From Secundilactobacillus folii (lineage in GTDB: Bacteria; Bacillota; Bacilli; Lactobacillales; Lactobacillaceae), in contig NZ_WNJO01000010.1 of assembly GCF_009720675.1 (NCBI RefSeq), positions 1-64,000 on the forward strand: a DNA stretch of 64,000 nucleotides, given 5' to 3'. Positions 16,562 to 28,500 of this stretch are shown here, one piece after another. The translations under genes were made by a program, and so were the position numbers. The notes beneath the pieces were generated by a model. It searched no databases. It was given only the letters and a program-made list of their open reading frames with translations, and had not been told where the DNA came from. Every line of letters begins with the position of its first letter. The stretch's first letter is position 1.

Positions 16562-19500
16562 ATGTCAAAATTTAAACAACGCCAGTTTCGTCAGGCAACA
16601 GCAACGACGACCCGACGCTATAAAATGTATAAAGCGGGGAAATTTCTTGTATTTTCAAGCCTGTCGATCATTGCTTTTGCGTCGATGTCATTGTTTGGAA
16701 CTGGAACGCGTGCTAAAGCAGCTGATACTGCCGTTGTACAGACGGCTTCGCAGACCAGTAGCGATTCAACGAGTGGCTCTGCTGGATCCAGCACCGCAAC
16801 GGGGGATCTTGATAGTTCGAACACGACTCAAGCTGATGATTCCGCAGGTAACACGAAAGTTGCAGAAACTGGTGATTCGGACGCTACAACCAATAATACG
16901 ACTAGCAATACCGATAATAAGAGTACAGATGCGGCAAAGCCAACGACGTATTCAGCTGCCAACCAGCAAAACAATGTGACTGATACAGCGACTCAGAAGG
17001 CTGCCAGTCCAGTGACGGCTAGTCCGGCAACGACTGCTGTTCAGGGTGCTGATGACACCACAAACAACAGCACTGATTCAGCAGTGACAAGTGCCAGTTC
17101 AATTACAACGGCTAATTTGAATGGCGCTAATCCTGATAATGTCACGGCAGACGGTAGCTATTCTGGCAATGATGCCAACAGTGTTGACCTCAAGGACAGC
17201 AGTGCGATTACGGCCAATTTTAAAGGTATGCAGGTTACTAAGGGCGACGACGGTAAAATTACGACTACCAATATTACCAGCAACATTAAAGATGGCACCC
17301 TGACACTGGTTCCAGCAACGACGAAGAATGCAGCTGGAACGCTGGTTTTTAAGAATCAAATTGACACCACGAAAGATTTCCAGTTTGAAGCGGAATTAAC
17401 AACGGCGGCTTCTGGTACTAACAGCGGTGGCGGTCTCGGGATTATTTTACAGCCTGTGGATCCGCAAGATGCTGGGGTTGGTGCAGATAGTAACCCTGGA
17501 GACGACATTGGGATTTATGGTCAGCCGAATACGACTTTTGCCGGTCGTGATGGTTACGTTGATACTTCGCATCCTGATCGTGCTGACTTGCCTTGGAATA
17601 ATTTAAGCATTCGGCAAACGGATGCACAGGGTGTTCTGACATCGGCAAATACATGGAAGGACACCACGAACACTGCAGCGGTCGCAAACCTCTTGACGGA
17701 GTATGTTACTTTAGTTTGGACCCCACAGACAGTCAATAGTGACAATACGGTTACTGGTGACCTGGTCTACACCACCTATTCCGACGCTGCCCGAACCCAA
17801 AAGGTTCAAAGCGTTGATGGCAATGGTGTTATTTTGAATCGATCCGTTTCGATTGCTGCTTTCGGTGCGACTGGTGGGAATACCAGTTTAAGAACGGTGA
17901 CCGCCAATGAATTTCAAGCGACGATCACATCTGTTCCGGTTCAAATCAACTATGTGGATGTGGATACCAATGTCGTTTTGCATGACCCGGATACGACGAA
18001 CATTAACGTTGGTGATTCCTTGACGGTAGCTGACACTACCGATTTGTCTACCAGCACTTTTGCACCCCGTGTGATCAACGGCTACCGGTTCGTAAAAGCC
18101 GTTTCGCAGCAAAGCGGAACCAATACGATTTCAATTACCAATAACATTTTAAATGCCTCGACTCAAGGCACTAACGTCAACGATATTACCGTTTACTATA
18201 CTGAGCAAAACACCTTTTCTGTGCAACCAGTTGATGTGCAGGGTAATGCGATCGCTGGCCTTGCGCCAACTACGATGACCGGTGTCATTGGAAAGACCGT
18301 TTCAGCACCAACTCATGCCGGCTATACTTCTGACCCAACGGTGACCGTGCCTGCAGATAACGGTGCGGTTGTGCCAATTACTTATACAGCTCAGACTGCG
18401 GGAAAGGTGACGGTCAACTATGTCGGGGCTGATGGGATTGCATTACCAACGGCAGTTCAACCGCAAGCAGTCGTGTTAACTGACGGTAAAGTCGGCGATG
18501 TATTTAACGTTCCCACACCCCTTATTAAGGGTTATGTTCCAGACCAAGCCGCTGTAAGTGCGACGTATAGTGCTGATGATCAAAACTACACCGTCACTTA
18601 TACGCCAACCAATAATCCGTATACGATCACTCCGGTGGATGAAAATAACCAGCCAATTGCGGGGCTTCGTACAAGTAGTGGGACAGCCGCAACCGGCACT
18701 CAAATTACACTGCCGGATTACAGTGCTGATGGCTATGAGGCGGTTGCTGGCCAGCAAATCATAAGTGCACCTGATCAGACGAACTATAACGTTCAGTACA
18801 AGGGTGCTGCCATTACATTAACCGTTCACTATGCCGGTTTACCCGCTTCAATCCAACCGGCAGACGGGACTGAACAGATTGAAGTCGGTGACCAATACAA
18901 CATTGTGTCGCCGACCATTGCCGGCTACACACCTGACCAGGCAGTCATTTCGGGTCTTTATCAAAAAGATACTGCTGCGAACCGGACTTTCACAGTTACG
19001 TACACGCCGAATGCTGCCCAAGCTAAGTTGGTTTATTCTGGGCTGGATGATGCGACTGCAGCCAAGATGCCAACGGTGACGGTTACTGGCAAGGTGGGTG
19101 ACTCCTACACGATGAACGCACCAACTGTCACCGGCTACACGGCTGACAAAACCTCAGTAACGGGGACGTATGGAGCTGATGACGCTGATAACATTCAGGT
19201 CATTAATTATACTGGGCAAGACGCCAAGGTGACTGTTAACTATGTCGATGCGGATGGTAAAACACTCAGCACCGCGGTTTCTCAGTCCGGTAAAGTTGGC
19301 GGTTCTTACTCGATCACGTCACCAACGGTCGATAACTATACTCCTGAAACGGCGACGGTCACGGGAACCTTCACAGCGGACTATTTGGACACTGATAACA
19401 AGACGGTGACGGTCAAATACGATCGAAATGACGGCATGATCTCCTACACTGTGCAGCCAGTTGATAAGAATGGTAATTCGATTCAAGGCCTCACGACCAC

Positions 19501-22500
19501 AAATGAACTGGGGTTGCCGGGGGCTGCAATCACAACTCCTGACTATTCACAACAGAGTTATGTGGTTCTGCCAGGACAGAAGCTTCAGGTGCCAACTACC
19601 AGCAATCAAACGGTTAACGTTGAGTATGGTAAACAAGTCAACTATCGAATCGTGGCAGTCGATGAAAATAAGAAGCCAATCACCTCAATTCCAACTACCG
19701 AAACGTTGCAGGGAATTGCGGGTGAAGCCGTAACGCCAGGCACACATGATGGCTATCAAAGTGTCGGCACGTATGTTGTTCCAGATGCTGACGGGGATTT
19801 ACAGGTCGAATATGAGCCAAAGTCATTTGATCTAAAGATTCAGCCAGTTAATGTGAATCAGCAACCGATTTCCGGATTACAGTCAGTTGATGTGGGGAAT
19901 GTTCAAGGAGATAGCACCTTTTCTGATTTTCCAACGTTTTCTGGATATGTACTTGCGGATGATTCACCAATTGCCATTCCGTTGAGTGATGAAACGTCGT
20001 ACACGGCTCAGGTCGTGTATTTGAAAACTGCTGTTCTAAGCCTTTCTGGTGAAGACAGTGTGACCTATGATGGACAATCACATTCGCCTGATCCAGACCA
20101 GTATACGGTAAGTCTTCCTGATGGCAGTTCGCTGGCATTAACAAGTCAGGATATTCAAATCACGTCGACTGCCGGAGCGACCAATGTTGGAACGTATGAT
20201 GTTACTTTGACTGATGCTGGGGAAGCGGATGTTAAGAGCCAATTAGGGTCGAACTATTCGGTTAGTTTTGATAACACGAAGGTCGGCACGTTTACAATTG
20301 ATCAAGCTACTCTAAAGCCAATCGCACCAAACGAAGCAACTATTACTTATGGACAAACAACGCCAACATTTACTGTTGATACTCAAAATAACCAATTAAA
20401 CACTGCTAATCTCACGCAGGCTGATTTTAGTTTTAGTGATTCAGACGGTAAGTCATTGGCTGATGTACCAACAAATGCAGGCCAGTACCGGGTTATGGTG
20501 AATGCAGCTGGTCAAAAGCAGCTGCAAGATGATAATCCAAATTACAATTTGACTGCAGCAGATGCATTTAATAGCAGTGATTTTACAATCAACCCAGCTG
20601 CAGCAACCGTTACACCGACTCTAAGTGCGTCACAGATTACCTATGGTGATCAAGCACCGACAGTTCAAGCAATTGCAACCGATGAGGCAGGACAGTTAAA
20701 TCAAACTGATTTAGCAAACAGCAGCTTTACCTACACCAACACTGCCACTCAGCAGACGTTGACGGATATGCCGACGAATGCTGGCACCTATACAGTGGCG
20801 TTAAGTGATGAGAGTCAAAAAGCTCTGAATAACGATGATCCTAACTATAAATTGAAATTCAATACGACCACTTTCAAGATTCAACCAGCCGAGTTAGCCG
20901 TTCAATTGAAACAAGTTACTAGCACTTATGGTGACGAAAACGTGCCAACGTTTACGGTTGATGATCCGTCTGGCGAGTTGAATGTTGCTGATCTAAGCAA
21001 CGCAGACTTCAGTTTCATTAATAATGCGGATCAAAGCAAGACGGTTTTGACCTCATTACCAATCGATGCTGGAACGTATACGGTTGAGTTAACAGCAGAT
21101 GGACAGCAACAGTTGAAGAATGATAACCCGAACTATACGCTCTCATTTACGACTGGTACGTATACCATTAATCAAGCTACTCTAAAGCCGATCGCACCAA
21201 ACGAAGCAACTATCACTTATGGACAAACAACGCCAACATTTACTGTTGATACTCAAAATAATCAATTAAACGCAGCTAATCTCACGCAGGCTGACTTTAG
21301 CTTTGTTGATTCAGTCGGTAAGTCATTAGCTGATGTTCCAACAAATGCAGGTCAGTACCAGGTTGTGTTGAATGCAGCTGGTCAAAAGCAACTTCAAGAT
21401 GATAATCCAAATTACAATTTGACTGGAACAGATGCATTTACTAGCGGTGATTTTACCATTGATCAAGCGGCAGCATCACTTACAATCACCGGTGGTAAAA
21501 CGTATGATGGTACGACTGATTTGACGACGTTACCAACAGTGAATGCCCCTACAGGTGTCACGGTACCTACGCTGACAGCTAGTGATTTTACAGCTCTTAC
21601 TTCTGCCAATGTCGGCAGTTACGAGATTGACTTGACGGCGGCTGCTTTGAAGGACATTGCCGACCAAAATCCTAATTACAACATTTCAGTTGGCAATAAA
21701 CAGTACACTATCACGGCAAAACCAGTTTCTATCAGCCTTTCTGGGGCATCTAGTGTTGCCTATGATGGTCAGACGCATTTGCCTGATCCAGACCAATACA
21801 CGGTAAGCCTTCCTGATGGCAGTTCAATGGCATTAACAAGTCAGGATATTCAAATCACGCCGACTGCCGGAGCGACCAATGTTGGGACGTATGATGTCAC
21901 TTTGACTGACGCTGGGGAAGCGGATGTTAAGAGTCAATTAGGGTCGAACTATGCAGTTAGCTTCGACAATAAAGTTGGCACCTTTACCATTGATCAAGCG
22001 GCAGCATCACTTACAATTACCGGTAATAAGATTTATGATGGTACGACTGATTTGACGACGTTACCAACAGTGAATGCCCCTACAGGTGTCACGGTACCTA
22101 CGCTGACCGCTAGCGACTTTACAGCTCTTTCTTCTGCCAATGTCGGCAACTACGAGATTGACTTGACGGCGGCTGCTTTGAAGGACATTGCCGACCAAAA
22201 TCCTAATTACAACATTACAATTGGTAAAAAACAGTACACTATCACGGCAAAGCCAGTTTCTATCAGCCTTTCTGGGACATCCAGTGTCACTTATGATGGG
22301 CAATCACATTTGCCTGATCCAGATCAATATACGGTAAGTCTTCCTGATGGCAGTTCACTGACATTAACAGGTCAGGATATTCAAATCACTCCGACTGCGG
22401 GAGCGACCGATGTTGGAACGTATGATGTTACTTTGACTGATGCCGGAGAAGCGGATGTTAAGAGTCAATTAGGGTCGAACTATGCAGTTAGCTTCGACAA

Positions 22501-25500
22501 TAAGGTCGGCACGTTTACGATTGATCAAGCGGCAGCAGCACTTACAATCACCGGTAGTAAGATTTATGATGGTACGACTGATTTGACGACGTTACCAACA
22601 GTGAATGCCCCTACAGGTGTCACGGTACCTACGCTGACCGCTAGTGATTTTACGGCTCTTTCTTCTGCCAATGTCGGCAGTTACGAGATTGGTTTGACGG
22701 CGGCTGCTTTGAAGAACATTGTCGATCAAAACCCTAATTACAACATTACAATTGGCAATAAACAGTACACTATCACGGCAAAGCCAGTTTCTATCAGCCT
22801 TTCTGGGACATCCAGTGTCACTTATGATGGGCAATCACATTTGCCTGATCCAGATCAATATACGGTAAGTCTTCCTGATGGCAGTTCACTGACATTAACA
22901 GGTCAGGATATTCAAATCACTCCGACTGCGGGAGCGACCGATGTTGGAACGTATAATGTCACTTTGACTGACGCCGGAGAAGCGGATGTTAAGAGTCAAT
23001 TAGGGTCGAACTATTCGGTTAGTTTTGATAACACGAAGGTCGGCACGTTTACGATTGATCAAGCGAAAGTATCGCTTTCAATCACCGGTAGTAAGATTTA
23101 TGATAGCACGCCTGATTTGACGACGGTACCAACAGTGAAAGCACCTGCAGGGGTTACGTTGCCTACGCTGACAGCTAGTGATTTTACAGCTCTTACTTCT
23201 GCCAATGTCGGCAGTTACGAGATTGGCTTGACCGCGTCAGCTTTGAAGAACATTGCTGCGCAAAATCCTAATTACAATCTATCCTCTACAGGATCGTATA
23301 CGATCAAGCAAGCTACCTTAAAGCCAATCGCACCGAACGAAATAACTATCACTTACAGCCAAGCAACACCGACGTTTGCGGTTGATACTCAGAATAATCA
23401 ATTAAACACTGCTAATCTGACTCAGGCTGATTTTAGTTTTAGCGATTCAGATGGCACAGCATTAGCTGCTGTACCAACAAATGCTGGTCAGTACCAGGTT
23501 ATGTTGAATGCAGCAGGTCAAAAGCAACTTCAAGATGACAATCCTAATTACGATTTAACTGCAGCAGATGCATTTACTAGCGGTGATTTTACGATTAATC
23601 AGGCTGTAGCAACCGTTACACCAACTCTCAGCGCATCGTCAATTACTTACGGAGATCAAGTGCCGACAGTCAAAGCGATTTCTGATAAGACGACTGATTT
23701 GGCCGACAGTGAATTTTCATATACAGATGCGAATGGGAATACTTCTACCAGCATCCCAACTGAAGCCGGGACTTACACCGTGGCTTTGAGCGCTGATAGT
23801 CAAGCTAAATTGGCGGTCGACAATGCAAATTACAAACTGACATTTGACACCACAAAGTTATTCATCAATAAAGCTACCAACACGGTTTCATTGAGCGCCA
23901 CGACGCCAATTGTCTACGGATCGACCCCAGTATTCACTGCTAATTTAGGGGTGAAACTCGTGAACTCGGCAACGATTGACCAAAGTGATTATGATATTTA
24001 TCAAGATGGTCAATTAGTTAACATGGGTGCTGGTAAGTTACTCAGTGTGGGAGACTATACGTTCAGTTTGAAGCAGTCAGTTCAGGATTCCATCACTTCA
24101 CAGAACCCTAACTATGCTGTTAAGTTTGGCACCGGTGCATTTACCGTGACATCAGCTACGGCGACCATTACGCCGACTCTTAGCAGTTCCCAAATCACAT
24201 TCGGCAATCTAGCGCCGACGGTCCAGGCAAATGCAACCGATGAGGTGGGGCGGTTAAATCAAACTGATTTAGCAAACAGCAGCTTTACTTACACCAACAA
24301 TGCTACTCATCAGATATCCACTAAAAGGCCGACTGATGTTGGAACCTATACAGTGGCGTTAAGTAGCGATAGTCAGGATACTTTAAGGAATGACGATCTT
24401 AATTACACATTGAGCTTTGGTACAACCACCTTCACGATTCAACCAGCTAATTTAGCCGTTCAACTGAAAGCAGTTACTAGCACTTATGGTGACGGAAAAG
24501 TACCAACGTTTACTGTGGATGATCCGTCTGATCAGTTGAATATTGCTAATTTAAGCAACGCGGACTTTAGTTTCATTAATAATGCGGATCAAAGCAATAC
24601 AGTCCTGACCTCATTACCAACCAATGCTGGGACGTATACGGTTGAGCTGACGGCGGCTGGTCAAAAACAGTTGCAAAATGATAATCCGAACTATGCGCTG
24701 TCGTTCAGTAATGGCACTTATACCATTAATCAGGCTACTTTAAAACCAATCGCACCAAGTGAAGCAACGATCACTTATGAACAAGCAGCACCAACATTTA
24801 CCGTTGATACTCAAAGTAATCAATTAAACATAGCTAATCTCACGCAGGCTGATTTTAGTTTTAGTGATGCAAATGGCACGGTATTATCTGCTGTACCAAC
24901 AAATGCAGGCCAGTACCAGGTTATGCTGAATGCAGCGGGTCAAAAGCAACTGCAAAATGACAATCCTAATTACAATTTGACTGGAGCAGATGCTTTTACT
25001 AGCAGTGATTTCACAATTAACAAAGCTGATGCATCACTTACAATCACCGGTAGTAAGATTTATGATGGCACGCCTGATTTGACGACGTTACCAACAGTGA
25101 CAGCACCTGCAGGGGTTACGTTGTCTTCGCTGACAGCTAGCGACTTTACAGCTCTTTCTTCTGCCAATGTTGGCAAGTACGAGATTGGATTAACGGCGGC
25201 TGCTTTGAAGAACATTGCCGACCAAAATCCTAATTACAACATTACGAATGGTAATGAACAGTACACTATCACGGCAAAACCAGTGTTGGTCAGCCTTTCT
25301 GGAGCATCTAGTGTGACTTATGATGGCCAAACACATTTGCCTGATCCAGACCAATATACGGTAAGTCTTCCTGACGGCAGTTTGCAGGCATTAACAAGTC
25401 AGGATATTCAAATTATTCCGACTGCTGGAGTGACCAATGTTGGGACGTATGATGTTACTTTGACTGACGCTGGAGAAGCGGATGTTAAGAGCCAATTAGG

Positions 25501-28500
25501 GTCGAACTATTCGGTTAGTCTTGATAACACTAAGGTCGGCACGTTTACGATTGCTCAAGCGAAAGTATCACTTACAATCACCGGTAGTAAGACGTATGAT
25601 GGCACGACTGATTTGACGACGTTGCCAACAGTGACAGAACCTGCAGGGGTTACGTTGCCTACGCTGACAGCTAGCGACTTTACAGCTCTTACTTCTGCCA
25701 ATGTTGGTAAGTACGAGATTGGCTTGACGGCGGCTGCTTTGAAGACAATTGCTCAGCAGAATCCTAATTACAATTTATCCTCTACAGGGTCGTATCTGAT
25801 CAATCAAGCTACTCTAAAGTCAATCGCCCCGAACGAAGCAACCATCACTTTCGGTCAAGCGACACCAACATTCACTGTTGATACCCAAAATAATCAATTG
25901 AATATTTCTAATCTGACTCAGGCTGATTTTAGTTTTAGTGATTTAAATGGTCAGTCATTAGTTGATGTACCAACAAATGCAGGTCAGTACAAGGTTATGT
26001 TGAATGTAGCTGGTCAAAAGCAACTTCGAGATGCTAATCCTAATTATGATTTAACTGCAGCAGATGCATTTACAAGTGGTGATTTTACAATCAATCAGGC
26101 TGTAGCAACCATTACACCAACTCTAAGCGAGTCACAGATTACTTTTGATGATCAAGCACCAACAGTCAAAGCGATTTCTGATAAGTCGACTGATTTGACC
26201 GACAGTGAATTTTCATATACGGATGCGAACGGAAATACATCTACAGAAGTGCCAACGAATGCTGGAACTTACACAGTTGATTTGAGTGCTGATAGTCAAG
26301 CTAAATTGATAGCGGATAATCCCAATTACACACTGATATTTGGCACTGCTACCTTGACGATTAACCCAGCTGATGCAAAAGTCACACCAACTCTAAGCGA
26401 ATCACAGATTACTTATGGTGCTCAAGCACCAACAGTTAAAGCAAGTTCTGATAAGTCGACTGATTTGGCCGACAGTGAATTTTCATATACGGATGCGAAC
26501 GGAAATACTTCTACAGAAATGCCGACGAATGCTGGGACTTACACTGTGGCTTTAAGTGCAGATAGTCAAGCTAAACTGACAGCTGATAACACTAACTACA
26601 AACTAGCATTTGGCACTACAAAGTTAGTCATCGATAAAGCGATTAACACCGTTTCATTGAGTGCCACGAAACCCGTGGTATACGGATCGACGCCAACCTT
26701 TACTGCTAATTTAGGTGCAAATCTCGTGAGCGCCGCAACCATTGACCAAAGCGATTTTGATATTTATCAAAATGGTCAGTTAGATAACGTCAGCGATGGT
26801 AAGTTACTTGACGTAGGAGATTATACATTCAATTTGAAACCGTCAGTTCAGGATGCCATCACTTCGCAGAACCCTAACTACGCTATTAAGTTCGGCACGG
26901 GTGCCTTTACAGTCGCATCAGCTACGGCGATGATTGCTCCAGTTCTCAGCAGTTCCCAAATCACATTTGGTGATCAAGCACCAACGATTCAGGCAACTGC
27001 AACCGATGAGGCAGGACAGTTAAATCAAACTGATTTAGCAAACAGCAGCTTTATCTACACCAACACTGCCACTCAGCAGACGTTCACGGATATGCCGACG
27101 AATGCTGGCACCTATACAGTGGCATTAAGTGATGAGAGTCAAAAAGCTCTGAATAACGATGAGCCTAACTATAAACTGAAATTCAATACGACCACCTTCA
27201 CGATTCAGCCAGCCGATTTAACCGTTCAACTGAATCCAGCCACTAGCACTTATGGTGACGGAAAAGTACCAACGTTTACGGTTGAAAATTCGTCTGGTCA
27301 GTTGAATGTTGCTAATTTGAGCAACGCAGACTTTAATTTCATTAATAATGTGGATCAAAGCAAAACGGTTTTGACCTCACTGCCAACAAATGCCGGAACA
27401 TACACGGTTGAGTTGACAGCGGCTGGTCAGAAACAGTTGAAGAATGATAACCCGAACTATACGCTGTCATTCAATACTGGTACGTATACGATTAACCAAG
27501 CTACTCTAGAACCAGTTGCACCTGATAAAGTCGCCATCACTTACGGTCAAGCAACACCAAAATTTACGGTTACTAACCAGGGTAATAAGTTAGATACCTC
27601 TAAGCTCACTCAGGCGGACTTTAGTATTACCGATCAAGCCGGCAACGTCTTAACCACTGTGCCAGTAAATGTTGGTCAGTACAAAGTTGAACTGAATGAA
27701 GCTGGTCAACAGCAGCTGAAAAATGATAATCCAAATTATAATTTAACGGGTACGGATGCCTTTACTACCAGTGCATTTACGATTACTCAAGCCGCAGCAC
27801 CAAGCGTAAAGCTGAATAATGCGCAAATCGTATATGGTGATCAGACGCCAAACTTTACCGCTCAAAACGATTCCGATTTGGATCTGAGTGGTTTAACCAA
27901 CAGTGATTTTGAATTTGAAGATAATCAGCATCAGGCGCTGACCGGGATTCCAACCAACGCGGGTTCATACACCATCACGTTAAATGCAGCTGGCTGGCAG
28001 CAGTTAGCTCAGGCCAACCCGAACTACCAGTTCACAGCCCAAGCACTTAGCGATGGGACCTTCACCCTCACACCGTTTGAAGTACCAACCGTTACTGTAG
28101 CCTCGCAGCAGATCATCTTTGGTACCACGCCGACCTACATGGTTGATTACGACCAGGTTGGTGGCGGTGTCCAGGAAGTGGCACTGGATCCTGAAGACGT
28201 TACCCTGACCCCATTTACTGACAATGATCATCCAGAAAATGAAAATTATACCGTCAGCTTGAATGCAAAAGGTAAGGCTAAACTTGCTGCTCGTGATGCA
28301 AATGACGCTTTCAGCCAAACGGTATTTAAAGACGGCACACTCACCATTCAGCCACTGCCAGCCTCCGGTGTTAAAGCTGCTGACCAGACAGTGACGTATG
28401 GGAAGGATACAGTTCTTCAGGCGGGTTACGGTCAGGGCTTAACGTCAGCCAGTTTGAGTAATGACGACTTTGCCATTTTCGACTCAAATGGCAATCAAAT

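Noticed and set aside
22061-22834. Two near-identical minus-strand frames in the giant adhesin
   Set aside because: They are shadows of the duplicated 531-bp MBG units and repeat only because the coding strand repeats.
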